From Oxyruncus cristatus (Eukaryota; Chordata; Aves; Passeriformes; Cotingidae), in NCBI GenBank assembly GCA_013399855.1, contig VXAY01003156.1:52794-116793 (forward strand): DNA of 64,000 nucleotides, given 5' to 3'. Position numbers and translations under genes: made by a program. The notes under the pieces were generated by a model, which was not told the DNA's origin, did not search any database, and was given only the letters and a program-made list of their open reading frames with translations. Shown here piece after piece: positions 38,401-52,814 of the stretch. The number at the start of each line of letters is the position of its first letter. Positions within the stretch are counted from its first letter, which is position 1.

Positions 38401-41400
38401 ATTTACAGTAGAGTTTAGATTAAAGTGATGAATGTGTATCTAGTGTACATTTAAGCACAATTTTAAAAGAAAACCAAGCTGGGGCCTTCCTGTTCAACAC
38501 ACCACTGCATATTCTTCAGTGTAAAAGCAGAGCACCTCAAGCAGTTGTTAGTCTCCATTGGCAGTAAGACACTGTATTTAATTAAATGTCCACTATAACT
38601 GTAAAGTTCACTTCCTAACCCTGAGTTCAGCTATCAGAATACAAGTAGTTTGAACAGTGTTTCATATCTGCTTGATGGGTAAAGCTGTCAGAAGGTCCTG
38701 CCAAACATAAAACAGAGTAAAAGATTAATTTCCCAGCAAATTCAGTTGCGTCATTTTTTCTCTTTAGCTCAGGATGCTGGTTACCTTTTAGCTCTTTTGT
38801 TTCACAGTGAGCAGCCCTAGCATTTATTTCTCTCTTTCAGTGTTTTTCTACTCCTTTTACACATAAAGTGTAAGCGAGATAAGCATGCATGCTATACACC
38901 TATGTAGAAGTGTGGCAAGCCCATTCTTCAGTGAGGATGTATTCAGATATTTTTGTTCGTCTTCCCATTTATAACACATGTCCAAACCATAGCTGAACTC
39001 ACAAATTAAGAAACTCCAAGTCTGTCATTAATGTAATAAAGCACATGAGCAGGCTTCCGTCTCACATATTTCTTTTGAAAGTAGTAGGTGATGTCAGGCC
39101 AGCTGGGCCTGTAGGAGAAACTATGCATTACCCACAAAAGGTAGAACATTACAGAGAGCCTCCAAGTCAAAACCTCCCCAGCTAGTAACTTACCGTCAGA
39201 GCAGAGCAGTGGAAAGATGATGTTCTGGGGCAGGACACCAAGTTCAGTCCCAGATTTGCAGAAGCAGCTCCCCAGGTTGCACTGACACCTTTGGTCTCTG
39301 AGAACTGGCCCAGGCAGCAGCTGGCCGTGTGCAACTGCAGCTGCACTGATTTAGAGAGCAGCACAACTTCAGGGCAAGTAGCTGCATGCATTTTGAGCAA
39401 AGTTCACTTTGTGTTTTTTTAAATCAGGTCCATTTAAACTGAAATGGAACATTGTGCTTGTAGAAACAGGACCTACCAGCATCTGCTGACAGCTGTGCTG
39501 ATACAAGCACAGCTCCTCTTCAGAGTTTGACATAGGAAACTGGGGAATGGCTTTCTATTGTGTGACTGCAGGTCTATTGACCTCAGCAAGAGGTGGAGGC
39601 AGACACAAGCCTGAGGATCAGGAATGTTGCTTCACACAAGACTGTCAGAAAATCTCTACCATTCTCTATGAACCTGTGCATTTAGGCAAGAGCAAGACCT
39701 GAAACCATCAAATTAGCTGACGAATGAGGCAAGCTAACGTATAGAAAATAGGTACGTATTTATAAATGTCAGGGGATATTTTGGATGATGAGAGCATGGG
39801 TCGTACATAAACAGAAAGGAATCAGAATGATACTCAGGTGGTGTTTTCTTTTACACTGAAATCTTCAAGTTAAAAACAAAGGCCAGTAAAATAAGAAGTT
39901 GTGTTTATTGGGTCCCTAGACTTGCCATCTAATACAGCTATTCATCAAAATACTGCATGCTTTTCGCATGACACATGTGTCTTGTTCAATCAATGGAAAG
40001 CTGCTAAAAATCTCCTAAATATCCTATTCTAAATGCTTTGCAGTACAACCACAGCCTGATTTTGATTTATTGAATAATTTGACTGGAGAACACCTTAAGT
40101 CACAACAACATTAAATGCAATAACTTTTCATTCTTTTGCTGAACACATGTGAAATTAAACAAAATAAAAATTGACAGCACCAAGTTATCCTGAATCTATT
40201 CCAGATGGATTAAGTTCACTGTATGTATTAAGGGGAGATTTTAGCTTAGGTTTGACATTGCATTTCACTGACTCCCCAAAACAAATAAAAAATAACTTAG
40301 GATGTGTTACCAATTCTATTTTAAATCTAAATATTTCTGATCATAATTATGGAGCAAAGGGAGAATGTTGAAGACATTTCAACTTTAACAGTCCTGCCAT
40401 TCTGATTAAAAAAATATCAGCTATACATCTGCAAGAAATTTATAAAGTGGACTCTTTACAATTATTAGGGAGCAATTTGTGCACAGTTAGTTCTTTGTTT
40501 AATCGAGAACTCTGCCCAAACCCTGATTGTGTGCTTATTTCCCTAAGGCTGGGAGTGAAGGTTATTTCATTATGCCTTTTGGGAGCAGCAATCTATCTAA
40601 TACATTTCTGAATTATTCCAGACTGAGCTGTAGCTGAACATGAGAACAAAGCCCTGCTTCCACAGCAGAAAGACCAGCCTAACTCCCAGCTGGGAAGATT
40701 TAGGCAGAGATTTATAAGTACAAAGACTAAAGAAATTTGCAAGTAATTGCATGTATTTGTTCTCTGTTGTGGTATGCAGTAAACTAATATTTATTAAAAC
40801 ATATCAGCACCATACTGCTCATTACATCCTTCCTAGTCTCTTATTGCAAGGTTATAATGAGGGTTTGTTTTGATTTTTTTCCTTTATTCTTTCAGGGCAA
40901 GAGGGATAGTAGAAGAGGGCAAGAAAATCAGGATCATTGATTGATATCTGCTGTTTATGTAGGTTATCACGCACACAAACCCTATCTCTGTAATTAAATA
41001 GAATATTGTAATTGCTGCCAATGAACAGACAGGAAAACAGTACTTCCACCTGTTCTATTCTAAAGAAAAAAAATTTGGATACTCAGCCTCATTATTACCT
41101 AACTTTTGTGTAGGTTGCATACAGAAAATACCCATTCATTTTATTAGCGCATACACCCTCTGCGGGTTCATGTTTTGAACTAACATTCAGTTTAATTTTT
41201 ACTGAGGTTTGAAGTTTTGTTCAGCAAGCATTGGTAAGTCTTACGAGGCTGGAGCATTAGTGACTTTGGAGATCACTCAGTGTACAGGAACATGGCACTA
41301 AATATCAACACATGTAATTGTTCATGTGCGACCCTCATTTAACTGCAATACAGGTGGGGTTTTTGGAAGATCAGGATCCTCCTTCATGGTATCTAATTCT

Positions 41401-42104
41401 CCAAAAGTTTGGTCAAAGCTCAAGTCAGTTTGAAAGCCATTTGCTTTCCAAAGGTTTCCTAACAAAGGGGACACCTAGAGAAGTTAAAGCAATATCTGCT
41501 TTTGGAGAATGGCAGGAATATGGTTCAAAACTGCCTATTCCAAATACAGTGTTTCAAAAGTGAGTTTAATGTCGCCAGGTGACAGAAGCCTACCTGGCTA
41601 ACGCATCATTTCCGAAACTCCTAGCAATTCAAAAGTGAAGAAAGAAGAAGCTGTGGACATAAATTTGACTCTGCCCCTGTATCCTCATCAGGTAAGGGAA
41701 GATAGATTCCCCATCTACCTGAGCTTACAGCATCATGGCCTAAACTGATGAGACTTTACAATTGTATTATATCACATAATCGAAGTATTTTGTTTTGTAA
41801 GTTTATTTGAAAGCAAATATTCCTGTCTAGAAGTCAAAATGTCAAAAAAAGGTTTTCCTGTACAATTCTGTATAGAGTTTGAAAGGAAATGTTTATAACA
41901 GAGATTTTTGGTAAAAATTTAATGGCTAGTGACTTATATGTGGGGTCTTAAGGAACAGATCATTAGTAAGTACTTAGCATAAAATGTCAGTTTTAGTACT
42001 CTTTCATGCAAGATTTCTGTGTACTTCTTAGGATTTGACATTACAGCTACAAGAGCAGCACTTGGAGTTTTTGAACCAATAGTCAGAATTTAGCCTGTCT
42101 CCTT

Positions 42105-42240
42105 CTAATACAAAATGAAAATTTCAACTAATAATTACTTGGGATTGAATTAATGTAGTTTAAAGTTGATAAGAATAATGTGCTTATTTACCATGTGGGT
42201 AGTGTAAGATTTATGACAGCCTTAACTATTAATTTTCACA
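42105..42240. promoter_or_regulatory. Candidate conserved noncoding element, TAAT-rich
   Basis: At least eight TAAT/ATTA cores fall within about 135 bases of non-repetitive sequence, some overlapping as TAATAATTA and ATTAAT. The composition resembles developmental intronic enhancers; the call is inferred only from this. Confidence 0.25.
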
Positions 42241-45200
42241 TTTATAAGTGCAGGGATTGTATAAAACTGTGAGACAGGTTAATTTCACTGTTGTCATTTA
42301 GTAACTGTAACTGGCTATTAAAATGAGTGTTTTCTTTAGGGAGTTTCCCCGTGAGGTCCCTGCACTACCTTCTCTGTCCAAGTTCTTTCTTTTTTTTTCT
42401 TCTGTGGGGATATGCAAAGTTTCAGCCTTGTTGCATGAAAATCCTTTATCGGGACAACAATTAAGCCAATGCTCAACTTCAAGAGACTTTTTGTAACAAT
42501 CTGCAGTTTGTGGGATACAAAGACAAGAATAAACACTGCAATATGACAATAAGCTTAAGAGTATTTCCTTTTTTATTTTTAATAAAACACACAAAAAACC
42601 CCCAAAATAAACAAAACAGAAAAAAAAATCTACACGTCTTTCATTATTAAGTGGGGAAAAAAAAATGAGTCCATCATGTAAAAATCTAGGTGTGAGTAGA
42701 GCAGGCCAGGCTGATAATTGCTCCTCTGAGACCTGCTACAGTCACTGCACACCTGACATCATCTGCACACATCTGCAAAATTAACCACGTACATTACAGC
42801 ATAGTCCATTTTCACCTTGGTTACTGGCAAAATACACAAAAAGACACCAAAATTCAAGACTAGAAGTTAAGGCCAAGATTTTTAGAAATCAGAACTCTAA
42901 GTTAGGCTTTAAAAATAATTAGGTTAGAGAAAACACTCTTCATTTTCAAATCACCGAACCCAGAAGAACTTCCAAATAAACTTCTTGATGCTCAGCACTT
43001 CTAAAAAGTCAGCCATTTATTTGCATTGCTGCATCAAACTGTAGCTTGACTCTATGTAGTTCTTGAAGCAATATTTACAGCTTAAACAGTAATCAACTAT
43101 CAAATTACTGACCCAATCTCAGTTCTTAAGAAGCTTTATGTGAAAAATTGTGGCAAATAGCTCTTTGGAAGAACATCTATAAAATAAAGGGTTAAAAATA
43201 GTTACCGAAATTGAAAACCAGCCTAGGAACAGAGACTTCAATCCATTTTAAAAGTCTTTATAGTTAATTAGTAAGGCATGAGCGTAGCTAATTAGACAAA
43301 GATTTTTATTTGCGGCTTTGCCACAAACTTCCTTGGAGATCTCCAACAAATTTCAACCTCTCTTCCTGTCAGCTGCTACAAATGGGAAATGGGTCTGTGC
43401 ATAACTGCTTTGAGAGGAAAACAGCACTTCATACAAAACACGTGACATGCTTGAGTAACATTTTGATTCTGATCTGCCAGTATTCAGGTCTTTGATAGAC
43501 TTTATAGGCCACAGTTATGCTGCATTTCCCAAGATGGAAAGCTTTGTAGCACATGAAAGCTCATGGCGGGATCTAAACAGGACAGAGTGCACAGAAATAA
43601 CCTAGAGTTTTAAAGATTTTTCTCTTAGCATGGACACAAGGCAGACCAACAAATCTCATGTGGCTCTAGCTTTGGGAGACAGGCCAGGAAGAAAATACAT
43701 AGAGCGGTTAGGAAAATAGATGGTCTTGTGCATATTTAAGCATGTTGAAGCTAGGTCTGGAAGGTAAGGGAAAGTGCATAAGATTTCACAAAAAAAAATA
43801 ATAAGAAAATTCAGATTACTTTTAAAGAAAGAAAAGACCAAAGAAAGAGTTGTGCACAAGGAGACTCTAAAAAGTTCTGAAAGAAGACAATTTGAAAATC
43901 CATCCAGGTTTTTTGTTCCAAATCAAACTCCTTGTTAATACGATTTGAATCTATATAAGTATTTAACACAACACTGGGCAACTAAAAGTCACTGGTACCA
44001 CTTAACTGAGGAGAATTCCTACAGTTCTCAGATCACATTGTGTTTAACACATTTTTTGAGTATACATTTCTCCTTGCAGGCCTACAACTACAATTGCTAC
44101 TGCCACTTCTGAAAGAAATTTATATGTGCTAACAACAGAATTCAGCAGCTGTATGGCATCTATATATGTGAGTAAATAAATAAAATGCTTAATACACACA
44201 CATACTTCTGTTCTATTACTTTGAGTTTTCAGATTGTTAAGTATTTTTAAATACAAATAAAGACATTTTGGTGAAACCATCAGACTTGAACAACCCCTAC
44301 TCCATTCCACACTTGTTATCCTGAGTTCAAGTTCGATTACAATCTTGTTTTTAATAGCAAAAAAAAAAATTCCACTACTAATATAAAATGCAGAATTTAC
44401 TACCATAGAAAATTTTCTCATGAGAGGCATAAAGCCCCAAAGCTGCAAAGAAATTTTTAATATGGTAATACAAATGTATTATTGACACATATAGAGGGAG
44501 AGGTTTGGGTAGCACCTGCTGCAGTAGCTTTATTGTAATGCCTTACAAAACCCTATTTTTAGCCGATTATAACTTTCTGAAAACTTCTTTTTGAGGATTT
44601 AAATTATCCGTGATTGTTCTCCAATTGAGCAGAATCAAATACCATATTTTTGCTTTATGTCACAGCAGAAAAACAAAAACAACTACAAAAAAACCCACCC
44701 ACGTTTTCATTTTCATATATTGCTTTACTCTCACAATGAAAGAATGGCTGAACTTTACACTCTGAACTCGCAGGGTGGCTGACCCCCACTGATTACTAGG
44801 TACTTTTGTTATTTACAAAACATTAATACTCTTATTAGTAAATGTTCCTATGGTATATGTACAAACAGTACCACAGCTGGCCATTTCACTTCCTTGTCTC
44901 CAAGAAACATTATTTCTTACGACCTGCAGAAAGACAAGCCCACGAGTCAACCCCAGGGCCCAGAAGGAAGCTCTGTCAATTTCTTGCCTCGCTGTGGACT
45001 TCACAACTGAATCCTTGGACAGCAGCATCATATTCCCAACAAGCTGTCTGAAATCAGCACCTCCCCTTTGTCCTATTCAGCCCACTTGCATTTGAGTGAA
45101 AAAGAAAGGAGCTCTTTACAGAAGAGGTCACAATTTGGCTTGGTGTAGCCAAGCACATTTTTTCACTTGAAACACACTTAGCTTTGTGCTGAACCACTGT

Positions 45201-46242
45201 TAAACTGCAGTGTTGACTTCCAGTTTGAAAAAAATTCTTCATAATGACACCTTCACATTGAAATGACACAAACAGCCATTAAATTCAGTTAAATATGTAG
45301 CACTGCTGGTTGTCATGCATTTATCATCAGGTAGAATAAAAATACCTCACATACCCTGTATTTTATTAACTCAGAAATGTAACAGCAACCTACAGAATAG
45401 CTCTTTAGAAGACTAAATTGCTGACAACTAGTTCTAATATGTAATTAAAGGGGAACAAAAATTTAACATCATGTTATGCAAGTATTTCTATCTTAAAGAC
45501 AGTAAGTATAGAATACTTTATTTATATACATATTCAATATGTGGATCAAGACTACGGCTACAGCACTTGATTACATGTGCATAGAATGACACACCTGTCT
45601 GATTTATACAAATTTAGGCTGCCAAGAATATGTCTCTATTTCTTCAAACAACAAGAAGGGATCTTGAAGGGATCTATAGCACCTCACATCATGACATTTC
45701 ATCACCTTTATTTCAGTTAATCTTTGTGTTCCTTAGTTTCTGCTTCTCTCATCCTTCCACCCTCTCAGAATTAGGTATTAGGGAAAAAAATTGTATGGGC
45801 AGAATTTAACAATCTTCACAAATACATTTAAAATTAAACACATGCATTACTTTTAAAGTAGGTGCAGTTTGGAAATGTAAGAGTGTATGAAAGTCACAGG
45901 AATATTTATGGCTACAATGACACCAAAAAGTTTTATATCGCCAGCATTAGCTATAGTGTTTCCTATAATGTTTTTATATATAAAGAAAACTAATCTGCTA
46001 TACATACATTACGAGCACTTTTAACATGCCACATAACTTCCAAACAGAACACTCAAAAAACAATCCAGGAGGTTCGTGAAGGTACTGTTTTGCTTGCCTT
46101 TCCTTTATAAAGTAATATCACTACATAACTAATGACAAGGTACTCTGTAGGCAACAATGCACAACTCATTATTTTACCCCAAAAGGATTCAACTTACAGC
46201 TCTTGCTGAGTTTTCTAGGTAGAAATGTTTTGTGGGGTTTTC

Positions 46243-46256
46243 TTTTTTTTTTTTTT
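46243..46256. repeat. T14 homopolymer
   Basis: Fourteen T are followed by four C on the plus strand in intron 3. No associated retroposon body is visible. Confidence 0.95.
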
Positions 46257-47331
46257 CCCCTCACTAAAACACTATATCTTATAATAATTTGAATTAGGGC
46301 CACCAAGCTGCTTGATGTGGGTTCAGAAGAGTTAAACTTCAGGACTTCTACTGCGACGAAGAGTCCCTTAAGCTATTTATTAGCTCCAGAGCAGTAACTC
46401 TACTTTCCCCTGTCAGGATCACTGATACTGTTTTCACTTATCCAACATGAACCTTTGTCTTACTTTTACCTCAGCCTAGTACTATCCTAAAGTTACAGTA
46501 TCAAAATGACTTTGTAACACTTAGTTCAATTAGGGAAATAGTAAGAATGATACTGGGAAAAAAGAATCCAGTTCAGAGTAACATTCCTTTCTTTGGCATA
46601 AGGGCTGCATGCCTTTTTCCCATCTTCAAGAGGCAGATCTGTAACAGAGTTACACAGAAACAGTACCAAGAACAGAATGTATCAAGGAGCTGTAAGAGAC
46701 TTGCTGCTGCATCCCCAAACACAGGTATGATTCCCACGAGTCATTCCTTCACTCTGCTTATTGTTATTTCACCAAGAGCAGGCTTTGTCCCTTGAAAATG
46801 GCAAAAGTATTTTCACAAACAAACCCTTATAAGTGCTGCTCTGTCTTTTTAATAAATTAATGTTGAAAATTTACAACATTCCCATACCCTAAACCCTCAG
46901 CAGAATGGCACAAATGCAAAATTCACTAGTGCAGGCACATGAATAAACCAGCAATATGATGATTTCTGATTCTGAAGCCAAACATCATCACTCCCCTCCT
47001 TTTAGAAGCAGAAAGGGGGGTGGGCACAAGAGAAGAAAAAGAAAGACTGCCAAAACCAGCAGGCTAAGTAGAGTAACCAGAAGCGTACAATTTAGTGCTA
47101 ATGGTTCAGTGTCTGCAAAGGACTGCTCAAGCTGTGCTCAACAAAAACTCAGTAATAGCCAAAGAGGGAAGCAAAAAAGGCAAGATGTTTGGCTTTACTT
47201 TCTGTCAAATACTGTTAAATATGAGCCGCTTAAAAAAAATAAAATGAAAGAATGCAATAATGCTTTGTACAGGTGGTACTGAGGTCCCTGGCTAGGCCTT
47301 CAGACAAAAGTATTGCCGTGTAAACCTTAAA

Positions 47332-47345
47332 GAGGATTAATCCTC
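47332..47345. promoter_or_regulatory. Palindromic GGATTAATCC site (OTX/PITX-type)
   Basis: The 14-bp perfect palindrome GAGGATTAATCCTC contains two overlapping TAATCC cores, the preferred site of K50 homeodomain proteins such as OTX and PITX. It lies in GLI3 intron 3. Binding and enhancer activity are inferred from the motif only. Confidence 0.25.
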
Positions 47346-50300
47346 AAGGACTACTGTAATGAGCCCTTAAAAGGCTGAACAACAGCAGTGTATCACGAAA
47401 GGAAGCAGTAGCCTGCTCCCAGAAGTCTTCTCTAGCAGAGTTACATCAAAGCAAACTGGGACCAGATAGCAGGATTCTGCAAGAATCCCTTATCTCAGTG
47501 CTAGCGGATGCTTCTCCTCTGATTGTCTTGAACTGCCACCTGTCCCAGAAATCTTTGAAGGCAACACTAAGCCTGTGATGGATCTGACCTCCTTGAGCTG
47601 AGATTCTTTTATGTCTTTCTTCATTTTCTGCTCTGTTACATTCTTTCCCAGCAACGTACACTACATGAAACAAAGCGAGTTCTCACTCCTTGACTCACTG
47701 TCCCCAGCTATTTGAAAGCAAAAAAACAATGTTAAGGATTATACTTCACCCGCAATATGAAGCTGTCCTCAGGAGACAAGCCTCTCATTTTTGAGAGTTA
47801 TAACTAGATGGCTTTTACATGAAGGGACTTTACAATGAGGTTCAACGTTGCTGGGAGCCAAGATATGAAAGCTGCATACCAGAGATAGCTTAAAAAAACC
47901 AAAAAGCTTCATAATACGGAAGTATATGAAAAACCACATCACAAAAATAAGCAGGAAAATAACCAGGAAGCAACAACCCTCAGAAGAAACACCAAATTAT
48001 TGTAGTGTATGTATGCATCCCATGTTGCACACCGATAGCCTTTAGTACCAGAGTCAGCCATACTGTAACAGTGAAAAATCATTCTTGATTAAAAGAAAAA
48101 GAGCTGGTCACTCCAAATAAAACAGCAGCTTTGCTACCTGAGACACATGCATACACTGACAAAGTATACACCCAGTTCACACAAAGGGATATGGCTTCAC
48201 CATGGATGTTACACATCAGGATTTGTTTGCCAACAGTGATTGATGTGCTGGAACACACGTGCCTGTGACTTGGTGTCATGTACTTGCAGTAGGATCAGCC
48301 AGTTACAGAGCTGAGGGAAGGTTCAGGGTGATATCACCAGATTTTTTTCTGATAGGTACAAGCCACAATACAGAAGTCACCATGGTTCTAAAAAGGCTAT
48401 ACTGAGGAGGAATTCTTTTATAGCTCCCACCTCTGGTTTCCCATTCTTGCACTTAATCAGTTCTGGACCAGTTTTTAAGTCCTTTCTTCTAAGTACATGG
48501 CACTGTCAGAAGAACAAGAAGGAAAATATTGCTTGGCTGAAGAGGATTGCTGCCTGCCAGTAGCATCCCTCAGTTCCCTGCACTAATAAAATAAAAGGGT
48601 GTTACCTGTAGTTAGATGAGATTCATGGAAGTATTATGCAGCAGGACGGAAGTAGGAAGAGAAAGCACCTTCTGCTTTTGAAGCTCCCTAGGAAATCACA
48701 GCTGGAAGAATACAACCAACCATATAAGTGGTGAGATTTTGAATCAAATAGCTGAGTTGGACACTGTGGAAGACTACAGCAAACAAGGAGCAGATATATA
48801 GGATCTGAATGCTAATCTAAAAAAAGGCATTACATGGAAAACACTGAGCAGGCCCAGGCATTTTCTGGAGCGAAGACCTACTGGCACATGTTGCCAAATT
48901 AATGTGGCCTAGAGGCATGGTCAGAGGGATTTGAAGATGACTTCTTCCCATCCATATGACAATTCCCACAACAGGGTATCATGCTTCAGGACCACAGAGC
49001 AATGTCAGGCTAAGCACCAGGCTCCCACGAAGAAGCTACAACAGTCACTTCTCAACAGCCAACAGAGCACACCATTTCAGATTAATGCCTTCCTCAGAGA
49101 TCTGTGCCAATACTTTGTGTAGCCTTAACAAGCAGTATCCATGTCTGCATCAATTCTTGAAGGCAGCCCAGAGCCCAAGCTCTTATGATAAGGCATGTCA
49201 ACCTTGCACTTTGCCAGGCTTCAAGCACAGCCTCAGCAGCAACCTAGCTGCACGCCTTGGATCCAGCAGGACCCTGCATGCCCAGGCAAGCCCCATGTGT
49301 TAACGCAACACTGGAACACTCCCTACAGGCTATTTACCAAAAAATTCCAGACAGGGAGAGGCTGGTCTCAACACAGAGCCTGCTTTAACCCATGTGTACA
49401 GACCACCTTTTCAGAGTGTACACACAAAAATAACATCTATGGATGGCCCACTACAGCAGCCCTCATCCTCCTCAACCCAGGTTTATAACGCAAAAAAGAT
49501 GAATATCAGTATTAAATGCTGGATGTGCATTACTCTGATAACTAACTACTGACTTTGAAGAGATTTGCCATTTCCCCACAAGAACCCAGAAACACTTTTA
49601 CAGGTGACAATTCTGGGCTTCACTCAGGTTTTTAATTTTTTCTGTAGGAGCAGACAAAGCCTTTATTTAAAGGTGATTCTTCCAGTTTGCTTTATGTGAT
49701 TAAATTAAAAAAAAAAGGAGAACTGAAGTCTTGTAACAGTGAAAATAAGCATAGACCATGGTCATTGCTAGTCTCATGCAAGGTAGGGGCATATATAAGC
49801 AGCCCATACAGGAGGCTTTCCAAATCAAACATGCCAAATACTGGGCAGCTCAGTAATTATCCACCAATATATGATTAGTGCTCCTCTTTTCCCTTCTAGT
49901 TAAAAGACAAGAATACTGGTCCTATCATACTGGAAATTAACATTCTTAGTATCTGGCACCAATTTTATTGTTAAAAGCACCGTAGATCACTGGTGTTGAT
50001 GCCAATTCAAATATCATCCGGCACAAAGCACAGCTTTGGTGCCAACAGCTTTTTATCACTGTACCATGCTGGTCCATCCCGGTAAAGTGAGCAACCACTG
50101 TTTACACATAACACAGGCCTTGATCCAAATTTTATTCACCCATGTAACCCAATTTCGTTTCAACAATAATGTCTAACAGAAGTCAAGGCCAAATCTGGAA
50201 GCTGTCATCAGTTGCATCTGTAGGTAGGTTGGTGAAAAAGAAATAGACAAATCAAATTCAAGTACCTTTTCACACTAAGGAGTCTGACATGCTGGAATGA

Positions 50301-52766
50301 AATTTGTTTCAACACATTCTAGCTCATTAGTTATTTGCTTCAACATTTTGTATGGTGTTACACTCAGCTGTTACCATAATCAGCCATTTATTTGAAAGTA
50401 TTTCATATGCCATTACTTTTGGCTTGTTACCATAGGCTATTTCAACAGGGACTTTAGATAGAGGTATAACAACATTCAGCTCTTCATTTGCGAAATGGTA
50501 ACATGGATACTTGGGAATCATGATTTTAAATTACAACTAGCCTGGAGAACAGGTAAGATAAAAGTGTAGAATATCAGGCAACCAGGGATTATTCTGAAGT
50601 TCATTGAAGCCAGCAGCTGTTGATTCATTTAATTCATTGAATTCTGGACCAGCATTGTTCAACTATTTGGGAAAAATGATGGCTCAGGGCAGCACTGAAA
50701 TGTGAAAAGGAAACCAAAATAAACAATGGGGCACCCTCTCTACTACCTTATTCAGTGTGATACATGAAACAAGCATAATTGAGATTAGAAAGCAATTCTG
50801 TTATCAGAGAAGCTATCTGTGCTGAACTCCAAAAACTGCAAGACAATAAAAAATACAATAAAAAACCCCAAACCAAACACAAAATCAAAACAATGTTTTA
50901 TAAGTGATAACTTTTATTTTTAGAAGGAAGTGTGAGGATGGTATAGAAACCCATAAATACAAACATTCCCATGCACATATTACCTTTTCTGCTGCTGTGT
51001 GCCAACCACCACCACACATGCCAGTGACCACATACAGCAGCTGTATTCCTTGTACAAATACATGGATATTTAGCACAGTACTAGTTACCCACACTGGTGG
51101 TTGCTGCCTTGGCTGTAAGCTATATTATCAAAAATGAATAAAGGTAGCCTGTATAACTCCTGAATAGTTGAAGGGAGAAGCATTCCTGACTTGATGTCCA
51201 GACTCAGATGTGACCCACTGAGCAAGCTCAAGAGCCCCAATTGTAAGTAATTTGAGCAGTGTTCTAATAAGAGTTTAGAGAGTACTGTGTAAACTGCCTA
51301 GGTTAAGAGGTAAAGAGCCAGACTAAGAGGAAGCTAATTGAGTTGCTAGGTGTGAATAAAAGGAAGCAGAGGCTACAGCTAAGTGGCTCTCCTTTTAAGT
51401 ACTGAGCTCAATCAATAGGAATAAAGCTGCATCTGCTAGTGATCCTGAAAATGGTTCAGCAACCAAACCATTTAAACTGTCTTAAAAGTAAAGGCCTGTA
51501 CTCCCACAGGAGGCTAGTACTGAGAGACTTCCACGGGACAAGTTTGAAACTGCATTTTCACAACAGGGGCCTTTCAAAAAAATCTCCCTTGACAAGTCCA
51601 TGGTCCATGCCATGGAGTGAGGAGGCCCATGGTGCCCCCACACTGCCATTACCCCCACTGCTCAGCCCAAACCATTCTCTGTGACACAACACCCTCCCTT
51701 CAGTGCCCATACATCTGGGCTTCACCCCAGCCCCAAGAGCAAGTGGAGAAGAGCAAGGAAACATGGTGCACATCCAGATCTCAAGCATCCAGGATGCAAG
51801 AAACTTAACAAAAGGGAATCATAGCAGAGGAGCACCCTGTAAACATTAGCTAGTCTGCAATCTAATTATTGCTAGTTTTCTTACTAAAAGTTGGACAATG
51901 ACAGCAGAGATGGAGCAAAAAAACCATGAACTTCAGTGTTTATTTTCTACATTTGGACACAACAACTGAGGATTCTGCTGCCTAAACACTGACACACAGG
52001 AGCATCTTAGATCCCTAAGCTATCTAGGGTGTTCATATGGAGTTAGGAGATATGACCAAGGATGCACTAAAGATTAGTGTGTCCAGGCTGGCAGACAGAT
52101 CAGCTAGGATCCTCAAAGGCAAGAAAATAGTGCTCAAGTGCCAGTCTGTGCTTAGGCAACTAAATTCTCTCTAGTAACATTGACCAGAGAGAAGGCCACA
52201 AATGCAAGAAAACCACCTCTCTGGCAGTGTGTAGAGCATTGCACAGCTGTTAAGTATGTGACCTGTACTCACCGGCTCAGGAGAATCTGCTTCACTTCTA
52301 GACAAAAATCATGATCACTGAATCAACACCAGGTTCACATGTTCCCCATGCTTTCCCACGAAGACTCAAGTTGCTGCAGCCCCAAAGCTCCTTACAAATA
52401 CAGGTAATCCATCCGATACAAGATGTATGAGGCTGAGTGCTGACTAATCTTTACGAAGCTCTAAGTAGCAAAGTCAAAGGGGCTGCTTTTCAAATCCCAT
52501 TCCCTTGGCCAAAAACTGCACACAGGGCAAAGTTCATAAAAATCTGACCGACAGCAACCTCAGGCATTATGGGGTGCTTCAAAATTTGCAACAAATGATG
52601 CATTTGCCCTTTGACTTCCTTTGACCACTAGTTCTCTACATACCTCATACTTAGCTAGCTCCTTGCATTACACAGGCTCAACAAAAGTATAAAGATAACT
52701 AATGAAGAGAGAACTAGTGATCTTGCCTGTTGACAGGCAGTAAGGAGCACAACGTTTATGTGGTCC

Positions 52767-52814
52767 GGGTTTTGGGGGCTTTGGCTGGTGGGGGGTCGCT
52801 TTGGTTTTGGGGGG
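52767..52814 (+). other. G-rich tract, possible G-quadruplex
   Basis: Four runs of at least three G (GGG, GGGGG, GGGGGG, GGGGGG) occur within 48 bases on the plus strand, separated by T-rich loops of 4, 11 and 13 bases. It is antisense to GLI3. It stands out from the AT-rich surroundings; folding is not demonstrated. Confidence 0.5.

Noticed and set aside
49401..49410. GACCACCTTT as a GLI binding site for autoregulation
   Set aside because: It departs from the GACCACCCA consensus at the last positions, and one such match is expected by chance in 64 kb.
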